This document shows, piece after piece, positions 49,885 through 62,779 of a DNA stretch of 64,000 nt. Below the pieces are notes generated by a model. The model was not told where the DNA came from, searched no databases, and saw only the letters and a program-made list of their open reading frames with translations. The position numbers and the translations under genes are program-made. Each line of letters begins with the position of its first letter. Positions within the stretch are counted from its first letter, which is position 1. Source of the DNA: Cloeon dipterum (taxonomy: Eukaryota; Arthropoda; Insecta; Ephemeroptera; Baetidae); NCBI RefSeq assembly GCF_949628265.1, contig NC_088790.1, positions 13,706,545-13,770,544 on the forward strand, read 5' to 3'.

Positions 49885-52800
49885 TCACTGCTGGTTCTTG
49901 GGCGTCTTGGGCTGATGCCGCTTCATGTGCAGCGCCAGGTGGTCCGACCTGGCGAATGAGCGGTCGCACACCCCGCACTTGAAGGGTTTGTCGCCCGTGT
50001 GTTTGCGGTAGTGCCGCGTGAGCTCGTCTGAGCGCGCGAACCGCCACTCGCACTCAGCCCAGTGGCACCTGTAGGGCTTCTCGCCTGCAAACAAACAACA
50101 AATTACACGTTAACATTAGTTTCGAAACAAGCTGATTAACTTCTTGAATAAGGAAGGGTGGGTTTGCGCTTGTTTCTTCTCTATCCGAAAATATTGCCTG
50201 TATCTCTCAGGCAAGCTATAGCGATTATTTGCGCCTGTTAACAATTGGAGCGAAGGCCGGAATTTGATAAAATAGGTGGAAAATTGTCAATAAGACAATG
50301 TCCATAAGTAGTTTTCCTGAATTAACCGCACTTTTTCACAGCATGTTTTGGGGTTGGTTAAAGCCGTATCTTACTTGAAAAGTGACCTTTTCCTGCTATT
50401 TTTTTTACAATTATTCATACTTTTTATGTTAAAGAAATAAGTGAAAATTGCTCCGCCTCTTTAATCTTTTTAAAACCTGCCGTAGTGGTTTCAAGCTTTG
50501 ATTTTAACTTTTTATAACTAAAAATTGGGTTTAGACTGTTACTTTAAAAAAAATGATATTTTTTACCTGTTTTACACTCTTTTTAGTTTGTGTTTTTTTT
50601 TAAGGAAACTTAGGGTGAAATTTCAATAGACTAATATTTTAAGTTCAATCAAAAATATTGACAGCTAATTAACTAATCATTGTTTGAACGATTAGACTTA
50701 AATTAGTGCAATAATAAAAAAATCAATAAAATTATATTTTACTTGCTCACTCAATAAGTTATAGTTATGAACAATTTTTCAAGTTAGATATTGCTTCATC
50801 TCGATAAATTAGTCAAAATTTGAGCGTCGTCTTGCAGAGGAACTCCGTGCAATGAAATATAGTAAAATTTCGAGTAGGTCGATAGTTCTCGCCATTTGAA
50901 AAGCACTTTAACTTTGCAGCTTCTCAAAAATTTTCAATGCAACTAGAAATACATTTGCAACGAGGATTTTTCTGGGATTTTGGAGCTTACTTTTAAATAA
51001 CAGCCTTCATTGAATTGAGATCGCAGAGTTAACAGACCCAAGCGAATAAATTTCTGTAATGGAATACTACATTTTGTTAAATTACTTTCACTGACAATGG
51101 TATCACATAATTCTTAATGTAAGATGTCTACAGATAAATGCCTGACTTGATAGTTTGCTATAGTTCTCGTGTAGTGGACGTGCACTTTATCCCGGTCGCA
51201 ATCGACACAACCTCCTTTTTCACAATGTAATCTAACACAGGCTAATCGCAATAATTCAGCATACAAAGCCGGGCGTCTAATCTCGAGTCGTCCGTCCGTC
51301 CGGCGTTTGTGTCTTGGCGACAACAACAAAGGACTAATTAAAAGGCAGCGTGTGCCCGCCAAGTGAGGATTCCAGCACGCGAAAAGGTGTCGTGTCGCGA
51401 TCGGTGGCGGTCGCGGCGCGAACAACGACCAGAGCAGCGCAGAAGGGCTCGGCGACAAATGCCATTAATCAGAGGCGAACTGCACGCACAATGCACGAAC
51501 CTCTCTTTCTTCTTGTGATTCGGCGACGGTTTCGCAATGTCATTGTCAAGGTGGCGGCCTCGCGGGCATGCCTAATGTGCGCGCGGCGCGCGGGTTGTAA
51601 TTAGAATGCGCGCCGAACGCGCCGCTACACCATTAATAATATCAAAACACGCACGCACCGCATGCAAGTGTATATAAACTAAAAGTGCTGCGCTCGCGGA
51701 TCTGCAGCTGCTTAGTATGCGCCGCTGGTCAAAGGTATAAATGAGCAGAGAGTCCCCGCCAGGACAATAACCCTTCGAGGGCCAACGATCACCTTTTGGC
51801 TCGCCTCTGCGCCTCTCGCTCACTATACTCGCTCTCGCTTTGCGTTTGTTTTAGTTTTGCTTTGTTTTGAAACGCTATCGGCTCCTTTTCCTCTTCTCTG
51901 CCCTTTAAAATCACTAAAAAATGTAGGCTCAGATCTTCAAACCGACAAAATTGGGTGTAAGGAGATTTGGGGAAAGGTGACTGACTTAATTTAGCAAATT
52001 TATTTTGCTTGGTGAGGAACCAATTCTATAATTGATCGTTGATTTAAAATTTTGTTGTGATTTTACTAACTTCACGAAGCTGAAATCTCACAACAATTTA
52101 TAGTTGATATTTAATTTGGTTTATTTAATTAAAAAACTATTTTAGGCTATGTGCGATTTGAAACACAAACAACATAAAAATATGAGTCATTGAAATCTGG
52201 CTCTAATAATACTCATTTACTCAATCAAACAAGATATAACACTACGATTACAAATCCAGAAATTCAAAAAAATACGCAAAAAAATCAGAAGTTTTTTTAT
52301 GATTGAATTCGTTTGAAATAAAACAGCAGTAGGAAATTAACGTTCTAATTTGATATGCAATATAGTTGTAAATTGGGAATATATCAACTAAGTAAAACAA
52401 CAATTTCAACATTGGAAACTAATTTCAAATTAAAGATCCACAAATTACATTTACACAACATACAAAATTACTTATTCCACAAATAAATAATGCTTCACGA
52501 ATAAAATTTTGATCCCCTCCTTGAACGATAAATTTCTGACCTCTTTGTGAAGTGTCGAAAGAGTCTTTAATCTATCGCCTGAAAATTTCCATACAATGTG
52601 TCAGCGGCGTCCAAATTAATCTCTCTCGAAGTTAAATTACACTCCAATTAACCTCTTCTCAATCTCCATCTCGCGTGGTTTGTTGCATTATTAATAATAT
52701 TTTGTTTTGAAACCCCAAAATGCGCGCGGCTGGAAATTGGCTTTCGACATGAATATTAATGAGACCAAATTAAAGAACAGTTTTCCTCGCCTCGCTTGCG

Positions 52801-55800
52801 TTATGTGCGCCTTTTTGTGCTCGAATATAAAAAATTGCCGGTATCATGACGTGCTCGTTTTCAACCCAAGCCCTGTAATTTGATCATGCGCTGCGTTTTT
52901 CTGGTTGCATCTTTTCTCTCTCCTCTCTCAGCACCGGCTAGAGAGCAGACTCGTCGTCTACACACAGACACATGGACCGCTTCCTTTGTTGTCATTATAT
53001 TTTGGAGCAATTTTCGGCACGCAACACTCTTATTTAACATGATCTGGAAAAAATGAGAGCGGCGTAAGCGGGGGTCTTTTTTACTATCAATACTAGAAAG
53101 AAATTACAGTTTATTTTAAGACAAATAAGGAATAATCCCAGTTTTAAATTATACCGCAATGATGTGTGAATATATTAAGAATTTTATCTGTTTAAAAAAC
53201 ACTCTAAAACTCTAGACGGAGTGCAAAAACTGGACAAAATGGTAATTTAGATTCAATATTCTATATAAAATTTTAAAATTTCTATATTGGACAATATTTT
53301 ATCAATATAGATATAAAATAATAAAAATAAATCATCAAAATATACTACTTTGGAAGTTTTAAAAATTTATTTTTACTAAACCTGTTTAAAAATTATCTTT
53401 CATCGATCATGAAACAATTACTGACTTTTTCCATTTACCTTGAGTTGAATTTAAATGTCAAGCGTAAAGTCTGAGACCATGACCACAGGCGAACAAACGA
53501 ATCGCATATTTCAGGATTTGTGCCAACTGCTCGGATGGCATGAATTCCAAATTCCAAGCGCTGCAATTATTATCGCGTTCATCTGGAGAATTCAGCAAAA
53601 CGTTTAAAATGGATTGGCCGCACAATCAATCCGTCCGCGGAATGCCGCATAATTATCGCCACTAAAATCGGCAATGATGCCCATAATTGGCGGCGAAAAT
53701 GCGACCAATTTCGACCGCCCGTTGCCATCATTACGCGCAGGAAACACGTTCGGGCCGCTTCATTTTTCCCGACTTTAGTGGTTTCGAATAATAATGGGAG
53801 AGGATTAGTGGAGGAGAAGTCGTCGTCATATATGTATATATAAATATATAAAACTGCTGCCGGCCGAGAGAGAGAGAGAATTAAATTTTTAAATAGAGAG
53901 AGAGGAGAAGGAGTTAGAGAGATGAAGGAATGTGGTTTACCTCGAGGCGTTAAAGTCAAAGAGTGCGCGCGCGAGAGAGAGGAGCTGGTCCACACACAAA
54001 CACATACGGCCAGATTCATATCCCAGCCGCGCAGCAACTCTCATTCATAAGAATGGGCGGCGTTGTAAAATCTACCTCTCCTCCCGGTCCGCTAGCTCGC
54101 CGCATACAGAGAGCAGCAGGAAAATCTCTCGCGCGCAGCATCTCTGCGGCTCACAATGAAAGTATGGTTCTCTGTGGTCTCACTAAAAGTGCCACTGTAC
54201 TAAAGGATCGAAAGAGTACACAATATGACAAAACAGGGATGATATAGTTTTGTGTGTTGGATTATTTCACAACAAAAGATAATCGAGGCTTTTTAAGTTT
54301 GGGTATTATTTGGTCGATTCAAATACACGAATTATTCAGTTCAAAGTTAGAAAACGTTCTCTAAAAGCCAAACAGTCGTAGGAAAAACAAGTTTAAAATA
54401 TTTTGATAAAAAATAATTTAAATATTGACCAAAACCTTTGAGGGGTCTCAAATAACTAGCATTCAGTCCAGGGCCTCTTATGAAAATAAAATGTGCTCTT
54501 TTTTAGAAATGTAACCGAATTAAAAGATGGATTTTAGAGTTTTAGGTACATTTAGATTTTTAAAATTGCATGATTCATGCTTAAGTTGATGATCCCATAA
54601 AACAGTTTACTGTCTAAAATTCACATCTCTTTTAAAATTTTATTCAAATGCCAAGCAATCATGTAATAAACTGGACGTAAACGACACATACACATGCAAT
54701 TCCGAAAATTTAATTTTTTTATCATGTAAAACAACATTTGCAGCCATTTTTTGTTTTAAATTTTTAAATGAAAAAACAACTGTAATCAGAACATATTCGC
54801 CAAAACATAAAGACTATTATGCCACTTTTTTATAGCCTTTGCTCCAAAATAGCAATTCACACAACCACTTTTCCAATTAGACGGAATTTTTACAGCCTCG
54901 CGTGAAGCACGTGAATAATCGACATGTGCTCGCAATTAGCATTTTACAGCGCCTTCGAAAATAAAATCAACTGCTCTTCTCGCTCTTGCCGCGCGCGTTT
55001 ATTATTTTCATTTTCTGCGCACAGTGTCCGCCGTGTGTTTTATTTTTTTACTCTCTATCAATAGAGGCGCGCGTGCAATATTTTTACAAGGCTGTATTCG
55101 CAATCGGCGCTTGCGGCTCTGACTCGCTTGTGTTTTTGCCGACGACAAATTACGTATTTGAGCAGCCGCAGAGGAAACGATTACGTTTCCACAGAAAATT
55201 CAAACGGCGCGTCCCTTAATTGGAGCCGCGCGCGATTAACTCATTACCAGGCACTGTTCGTTCTCGGGGGAAATAAAAAGGGACGACAAAAAATCCGGCT
55301 TTGTCCGGCTCCACAGGCGGCGGAAAATGGAGATTTGAACGCCTGTTAGCTTGGGAATTGTAAGATTGGACGCGGTCGCTTGTTAAAAAGTCGGAGGCTG
55401 TTGTTACCTGTGTGGATTCGTTGGTGTGCTTTCAGGTGAGAACTTTTGGTGTACACCTTGGTGCAGCCTGCAAATCAAAGAGAGAATTTCTGCGTAAGTC
55501 GTGACCAATTTCCATTCGTGCAGTCAGTATAAATCATTATTTTCAGGAAGGTTTACATCCTATTTATTCAAAACAATTGAACATGAAAAAGGGGATTTTC
55601 GTGATAAAAAATCAAGTTTAATGCCATTTATCCGTCTGCTTGCTTGAAAGGTGCAGCAGATATTTATTTAAAAAAAATTTTTCCTTAACTTTGCAAGATT
55701 ACGTGAGTCTTATTTAACCCTGCTTTCATAGTCAAAAAACAACTTTAACATGAAGTTGTTAAAATTTTCTAGAGTGTATAAACAATGACTGCTTGAGGGA

Positions 55801-57099
55801 AACTTAATCGTTAATAGCAAATTCTCGTTTCCTGGTATTTTTCGTAATATTCCTAAGTATATACTAGTTTAAAAATTGTTTTAGTTAAATCTAAGTTACT
55901 GGTTTGTACAACTCTCTAACAATAAAGGCCCCCTTAACAGCGAACTTGTGTCGGCACTTTGAAATTCCCCAATACTTGTCGACACTTACCTATCGGCAAT
56001 TCCCAATAATTTATTACCAATAACAGGCAGTTTTATTCAACAATCGATCCAAAAAAATTTTCGATAACGAAAAAGTTCACCGTCAAGGGGCCTTTAAAGG
56101 ATGCAAGTGTGCTATTGGGTTATTTTATTGAGTATTATTGAAACTTGGCTTACCAGGGTAATCACAATGGTGAATCCGCCTCTTCTCCAGCTCAGGGTTA
56201 TTCCTCCTGTTGTACTTTAAGGGTAGTTGCGAGTTGTGGACAACGGTGGTGTGCTGGTGGTGGGGTACAGCGCCGGGCGGCGTCGCGTCCATCTGGCCCA
56301 GTTGCGGCACCACGGCCAGCTGCTGCTGCGGCGACAGCGGCGACTGTTGTCCTGGTTCGGTCAGCATCAGACTAGTGGTAGGGTGGTAGGGCGGGGGCGG
56401 CGTCCTCCGGCTGGCGGCGGCGCTCATCATCACCTGCAGGTTGTTGTTGCCGGGGGCGGCGGTGTTGTTGCCACCGCCGGGCGAGGAGCCGGGCTCGCTC
56501 GCTGGTGGCGTCGGTGGAACGTGGTAGTTGAGCGAGCGGCTGGCGGCCATCTTGTAGCCCAGATTGGCCCTCTGGTTGGGGTTGGACGTCTGGAAGGTGT
56601 TGTTTGCGCAGTAGCTGTTGTAGTTGCCGGCCGGCATGGGCGGCGGCAGCAGTTGCTTCTCCTGCTTGACCTGCATCGGCATCAGGTCGCTGGTGGTGAC
56701 CTCCAGCTTGATGTTGGTGGCGCCGTCGAGGCCCATCGGCGTCTGGTGTGGCGTCGGCATCAGCTCGGCCGGCTCTTCCCACTTGGGCATGTTGTTGATC
56801 TCCTCCCAGAGCGGCTTGAGGAAGACGTCGTCATCGACAACGGCGCTGCCTGTTGCCACCCGCATGCTGTTGAACCTGCCGGTGGTGGACTCAACGAAGA
56901 ACTCGTCGATCTGCGACGCGCTCTCCCGCCGAGGCTTCAGCAGCTCGTCATCAGGGCTCAGCAGGAAGGCGTCTGGGTCTGGCTTGGGCCTCTTCCTCGG
57001 CGGCTCAAAGTGCTCCGCCGACGTGTTGTTGTTCAGCTGGTGGACGCCGCTCGCGGTGCCGCTCTGCTGGCGGTACATCATCGAGTCCATGTCCGAGCC
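49885..57099 (-). CDS. dar1: Krüppel-like factor, dar1/KLF5 type (5' end incomplete)
   Basis: A nuclear C2H2 zinc-finger factor that binds GC/CACCC boxes. In Drosophila, Dar1 controls dendrite branching. Three coding exons are visible: 56154-57099, 55408-55467 and 49885-50084, with all junctions in frame. Counting from the methionine at 57,090 gives 398 residues. The N-terminus has [15 protein letters not shown], an acidic DEFFVEST stretch, and long Q/P/N-rich segments typical of an activation domain. The three fingers at about 309-331, 339-361 and 369-389 are CX4CX12HX3H, CX4CX12HX3H and CX2CX12HX3H. They carry the KLF signatures [37 protein letters not shown] and [11 protein letters not shown], and the protein ends shortly after them, as usual for KLFs. 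An acceptor sits just upstream (AG at 57,100-57,101) with GSD before the methionine in frame, so an earlier exon probably exists. The KLF6/7 (luna) type is less likely because finger 1 reads HCDYPGC. Confidence 0.88.
50085..55407 (-). other. Large second intron of the KLF gene
   Basis: A 5.3-kb intron splitting the Gly codon of the linker between fingers 1 and 2. It is AT-rich, with a GC-rich block at 51.2-51.9 kb that holds two TATA-like sites (51,671 and 51,736). It also holds a GAGA-rich stretch near 53.87-53.92 kb. I see no exon inside it. The GC-rich block could be an internal promoter or enhancer. Confidence 0.7.
53866..53925. repeat. GA-rich tract, interrupted
   Basis: Two GA runs separated by a short A/T segment, preceded by a TATATA-rich stretch (about 53,828-53,850). 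It is a low-complexity tract inside the KLF intron. Confidence 0.8.
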
Positions 57100-60000
57100 C
57101 TGCCGAGCAAGAATATATTTGTATCGGACGTAAATTAAAGATTACAAATTTATTGCTTTGAAATATTGATCCTACAAATTTGTGGGAGTAAAAAACCGAA
57201 TTTTGTATTTATAAAAAGATAAATAATGTTACTTTTAAAACACTATACAAATCTAGAAAGTTCAGACGAATTAGTGGCTGGTGCTTGTTCAGCTGCTAAT
57301 CGCAGCTATCTCGTCAGTACAAAAATAGTATGTGCACACAAAAATAATCTTGTCTACGCAAAAAGTTGTTGCAAAAATCCTTTTCGGACAATTTTAAACT
57401 TTGTGTTCATTTTCATTTTTGTCTAAGCAGAGTTTTAAATCACGACTCATACAGCAGCTTTCAAATTTTTATAGTTTATATAAAGAATCATAAAAGTTGG
57501 AGCAAATTAATTTTATTCATCATTGGTTCTATACAGTTCTGTGCCATATCAGTGCGTTCGTTCAGTATCGAAATTACCTTCAAAATATTTTAATTTCAAA
57601 AGATAAATTTTAACCACAAAAACGACATCCCGAAATTTGAAGAAATCAGAATCCCTCTCCCTTACGTACGTTTTTACAATACAGAATTTGTTTAAATTCC
57701 ATTTCTTGTAAATTTGAGAACTGATAAAAATCACATTCAAAACCTGCTATATCCAGCAGGTTTAACACTCGCAGATTCAAAGTAAATGTTTTTATGATAT
57801 TTTTCAAGTTTCTAAAATTTTGTGAACACCTCATATTATTTTAACTATTTTGACAATATAAAAATGCCATGCAGTAAAGGCATTTTTACACTCGAGTTTA
57901 CCATAATTTTCAAATAAAAGTAAATGCAATCTTGTTAATCGAGCTATTAAATTTTCAATATTTCTTAGGGATCTTTCTGTAGAAATATGTAAAATAATCA
58001 ATGGAAGTAACTTTTAATTTGAACTTGAAAGTCCTAAAAGCAAAGCTAGTATTTTTTTAAAAAAATATTTCGCCGCTTTTGATGTATTTTTTTATTCTTG
58101 GCGGGCGAAACATGACACTTTTTAGCTCTGCGTACCCTAAAATTTCCGCCACTTCTTATGACCTTCCACCCCTTTTGCCGTCTGAGGACAACAATGCTGG
58201 GGTCTTTTGGAAACAACACGTGTCTAATAGACAGGAAAACCGACGACGACGGAGTTAATGTGGCAAAAAATTTTAGCTGAAAAACTCTGCTCGCGATAAA
58301 GATGGACTGACTTTCAAAGTCAACAACTGCAACGCTCTTGGATAAATAAATAAAGCTCTGTGGCACCAATTTTATCAGGCATCAATAATTTTTATAGATG
58401 CTGTCGCTATATAAGAATTTATTTAAAGTCTCGCTGGCTGCGATAAGCGCTGTTTTATCGCAGCTTTTAACATCAAAGGGTATACGTTCAATATTTGCTT
58501 ACGAATTTCGTTATCAATCCAAAAGCTATAGCTCAGCAGTACAGCAAGCAGCAGTTTTCTCGGAAACATCCCAAGCACAGGATTCAAAACTTTGACTTAT
58601 GGTGAAAATAATAATTGCGTGTTTATGAGCTGCGTGTTACTTGTTATCGCACCTCTTAATGAAGCTCAAAGTTTCATTGATTTTTTCAACATGAAACATA
58701 CCACTCACTTGACGTGATTAACTTTCCTTGTTTTTGTGTCATTTAATGTTTTGCTGAGTCTTAATCTTTGAACAGAGCGTCAAGAGTTAGGAAGATTTCC
58801 TTTATTTATCGCATGGCGTGACGATGTCACTATAATTATTAGTCTATTTAATTTACTGATAACGTTTGGGACTGATTTAGATTATTCTCATTGACGCATT
58901 TAAGTTCCTGGAATTAATAAACATTTCTGACACAAAAATATCTTGATGACAAAAAAAGAGAATTTTTAGGCATATTATATTATTTTAAAATCCCAAAATA
59001 AAAAATTTTAATTTTTGTAAAGTGGTTCTATTAGTGCAAGGAAAAATGAACTCATTATCCTTGTAGACTTTTATTGCTTAAATGGCGTGCCATTCCCTCC
59101 TCTCGGGGATACGCTTTCATCGGAATTTTACTCTCTCTGAATGCATTTCCGTCGTAGAAAAAGCGTTCTTAAATCCTCCGTGCTCTGCGAACGATTAGTT
59201 TTTAGCAAACTAAATAATTAAATGAAGCAACCGATTTTCTCGTTTTGTGTTTGTAATATACAGACAGATGATTTAACCAAATTAAGTCAGAATTTCTAAA
59301 ACGAAAGTGGTTGGAGCAACAAGTGCGGTGCGTAATCTCGTTTAAAACTCCCGTCGTGAATTTCTACTCCTCGCGGCTGATCGAGTTGCATCATATATAT
59401 CTAATTTTTAATGCGTTGGACAAACGCGCATGATGGCTTCAGAGTAAATTCGTCGGCATGCCTACGTGCTGCAGCCAGCGGACATTTCACTGCCCCTGGA
59501 CCGACGAGAGAAGCTGCAAAAATCTGGCAGCAGCGGTGCGGAGCCAGCCAGCGAAAAACCAGTTTCAGCGCGAGAGAGACGCTATGTGTGCCCGAGCATC
59601 TGAATGGATCGAAACCACTTTTCGGCTGCTCGACGGCGGCGTGATGTTGCTTTTTCCGACCGGCAACCGCACCTTCTGATTCAAAAGGAGCTGCTGCACT
59701 GGCCGCGTGCGGAATGAATGAATGAATGGAAATACATAAATAATTATTATCCACGACTCTCCTGAGCGCTGGGCTAGTAAAAAATAACAGTCCGAAAACT
59801 GTGTAATCACCATTATCGTGATGAATTATTTTTTTGCGTCAGGGTGAGGAATTCGGATCGCCGCCGGCGGCTTTATCAATTTGGAAAATTGCCATTCCAT
59901 AAATACGCCGAGCTAGCTTTCAAGTTTGCACGAGATGGGAATTGCAAATCGGGTGCGCGGTGATTAATTGCGACTGGCGATTGTCAGAGACAGGATGTAA

Positions 60001-61195
60001 TTAAAACAGAGAAAACGACAGATGTAAACAATGCTATATACTGATTTCCAATAACTAGAGACGGTTTGGAGATAACTTAGACAGTTCTAGACATTAATGT
60101 TTATGCGATTCTCTGACCAATAATATCGATTTTTAGAGCTTCTAAAAAGAGCTTTTAATTTCAGATGGTTTCACTAGCGAATTTCGATTATTTCCGGTAA
60201 AAATACATAAAAATCAAGATCTTGGTTCAAAACATTTCCATATCTCTAAAAACGATTACATCTCATTATTAATTTGATTTTTTTTCTATAGCACCAAAAA
60301 TCTTCAATAAAAAGAATAGCTTTTATGAAATTAAAAAATTTTCTCATAAAAAATAATAAAAAAATCTTAAATTCAAACTTACAAAGTACTGATTTTTAAC
60401 CAAAACAAACGTTCCTGCCCTCGTTGAGCGTTAAATATTCCTTTTCCCTGAACCTGTCAATGTAAATAATACCTCGCGTGTGGTGTTTTTCTCTCTTTCA
60501 TTTTTCGCCGCAGCTGTGTGTGCAAAAAGCAGCAATGTCTTCGTCACTGCCCTCAGGGAGTCGCAATTACGCGCCGATTCTTTTCAAAACTGCTGCAAAG
60601 GCGATTATTACTGTAATCGCGAGAGTGGCTTTTTAAGCACGAATGCTTTAGATAATCGAAATTAACCCGAGAGTTGGACTAATTATTTTTGTTTCGCTGC
60701 CGGGGACAGAATTTACTAAGCGTACAAAATTTTTAGCAGCACGTGTATTAACCTATTTTTTGCCACTCTATCTGTAATTTTAAAATTTTCTAGATGATTA
60801 GATGATACTTGAGAGTTTCTTGTACGAGGCAAAGGATGTACATATAATAAAAGTTTCTGGTTTTTAATTAATGATCATAATTTAACGGCATTAAATATAT
60901 TAGATCAAATAAATTCTAACATTATTTAAAATAGAGGAGCTTTTCTTGTAATGTTTTCCACAATACTTGTGTGAAGGAAGGGTAAATAAATCCGAGTGCT
61001 AAAAGGGTTAATGGAGACGTCTGTCATATATCAAAGCCTCAATTAACATCCAATATATGAATACGAGAAAGAGTCGTTTTTCGCACTTAAAGGAGAGCTC
61101 TGGAGACTCAAATTGCCAACATAAATATTGCACGCGTTTGCCTTAAGCGAACGAGCGCTGATACACATTTATTTATTAACAGTCGTATTAGCAGC

Positions 61196-61200
<5 letters not shown>

Positions 61201-61254
<54 letters not shown>
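61201..61254. repeat. (GA)27 microsatellite
   Basis: 54 nt of perfect GA dinucleotides. An open frame across it encodes only alternating Arg and Glu and is an artefact of the repeat. Confidence 0.97.
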
Positions 61255-61256
<2 letters not shown>

Positions 61257-61669
61257 GGTCGTTTCCGTTCCTCGTATTTTCTCTGGCATTCCTCCATAAA
61301 AAGGTTGTCGCCAGAGTCGAGATGCTAATTTATAGATTACACATTGCGAAACAAACACATCAGCAGAGAGCGACTGACTCGAGCGAACGGAGCGTACATT
61401 TCCCGAATATAAAACGAGAAAAGACGCTCTTCTCGGGATGAATACATATTATGAAAAGAATGAACAGAACCTGTTGTTCGGCGACGACGAGAAAGCTTTT
61501 TAACGACATCACGCGTGCTCGTAAAAATAAAAACGAGATCCACCTGTGATACACCGATATTTTGTGAAATATTCTCAATTCTCTGCGCTCTGCAAAAAGG
61601 GCAGATCTCTCCGTGCATTTATTGTGCTCCAAGTGCGACTAGCGGGAATTTTGCCATATATATACTGAT

Positions 61670-61685
61670 ACACACACACACACAC
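61670..61685. repeat. (CA)8 microsatellite
   Basis: A short perfect CA run. Confidence 0.85.
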
Positions 61686-62034
61686 GAGAGCCTCCATAAA
61701 TCTTGGCTCTAATTGAGCTCGACCATTTTTCTCTCGTTCGCCGTTTTTTTATTATTTTTACTAATGCCCTGCGCGCACACTTAAACACGTAATTGCGCAC
61801 CATACTTCATTTTCGTGCCATCTGCAAAAGAGTTATTGCGTTTGCCTTTTTTGCAGTCCAATCCGTATAATACATTGTGTGTCTAATGCTTTGCAATGAA
61901 TTTGTAATTTTGTTCTGTCCAGGATAAAATATTTCTTCTTGAATAAATACAATTTTTCTCTCTTACAATAATATGGGAATGATACTCAAAAATCCTAATT
62001 GCTGTTGCATAAACCAAAGAGTTAAGAATGAAAT

Positions 62035-62247
62035 TCAAGACAAAATGTGTCTGGTTCTTAAAGATTTTGAAAAAATTGCATTAAGTGTCTTTGCATTGGT
62101 AACAAAAAATGCGAAGCAATCTTTCCCAGGATACTGTGGATGATTTGCGTTAGTATGTTTGATTTTAATACCTGCTTTTGTTGCGAAAGAGTGGAAGGTT
62201 TGCGAGGTGAACTGTCTGCCCTGATCGCAGTGTATGCTAATATACAA
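62035..62247 (-). pseudogene. Retrotransposon integrase core fragment (Ty3/gypsy-like)
   Basis: A 70-codon minus-strand frame starts with a recognisable slice of a retroelement integrase core. It has the aspartate motif HCDQGRQFTS, a GIK segment, and HPQ about 35 residues after the aspartate. The usual downstream glutamate helix is missing: after HPQ the sequence diverges, and no reverse transcriptase, RNase H or gag lies around it. It is therefore a short decayed relic, of Ty3/gypsy or possibly BEL type. It shows that this part of the KLF upstream region has taken up transposon DNA. Confidence 0.75.
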
Positions 62248-62554
62248 TTGACTATAGTGAGTGGTGTTTATAGCTATATTTATGGAACTCGGACTGCGGT
62301 ATCAATTTTCATATCAATAAAACTAAAAAGTAAATTTAGAGATAAATCTCTTTTTAGTGATAGATGATAATAGATTAAAGCTATTTAGTAGAACTTGAAG
62401 ATATCTTGATGATACCGCAAAGAGATCAAGAGTGAAGAATGTGACACCGACTCTGATTAAAAGAACAACAATTTTTTGTGTGCTAAATTTCTGTATTTTA
62501 CTAAAAAATAAAAAATTAATATGTCTAACAAAATCAACTCTATATAGTAGCCGC

Positions 62555-62700
62555 AACGTTTGTTATGATTTTCAGAATGGCAAACACTGTCCCCCTACTA
62601 GAAATCTTCATTTCAAGGATACTCCCTTTCATGTAACAAAAATACCGTTGGATAAATCTCGTCGAGAGGAATTGAAGTCGTCTATAAAAATACAGTCAAG
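62555..62700 (+). pseudogene. Possible degenerate CCCH zinc-finger fragment
   Basis: In one plus-strand frame the sequence reads CYDFQNGKHCPPTRNLHFKD and then a charged stretch. The CX8CX5 spacing and the DFQNGK block recall the CCCH fingers of ZC3H10-like RNA-binding proteins. The third cysteine and the final histidine of the finger are replaced (by Leu and Asp). I see no flanking fingers. It may be a decayed gene fragment carried with nearby transposon debris, or a coincidence. Confidence 0.25.
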
Positions 62701-62779
62701 TGCAGTAAAATGCTTAGAAAATTGGCCCAACCTCCATTTTTATAGTATTATTGCCCTCTGTATCATTCGAATTTAAGCA

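Larger units (their letters stand above)
57100..62034. other. Upstream intron or 5' flank of the KLF gene
   Basis: Because the first visible KLF exon is preceded by an acceptor, this is most likely intron. It is AT-rich, and no minus-strand exon with matching phase and donor is convincing. A GC-rich block at 59.4-59.7 kb is open in several frames on both strands, but none resembles a KLF N-terminus. Confidence 0.5.

Noticed and set aside
56227..57138. A 303-codon plus-strand open frame
   Set aside because: It is the antisense shadow of the GC-rich KLF exon. Its composition is Gly/Val/Arg-rich without motifs, while the minus strand matches the KLF family with correct splice sites.
61128..61328. 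A plus-strand frame with a long Arg-Glu repeat
   Set aside because: It is entirely produced by the (GA)27 microsatellite.
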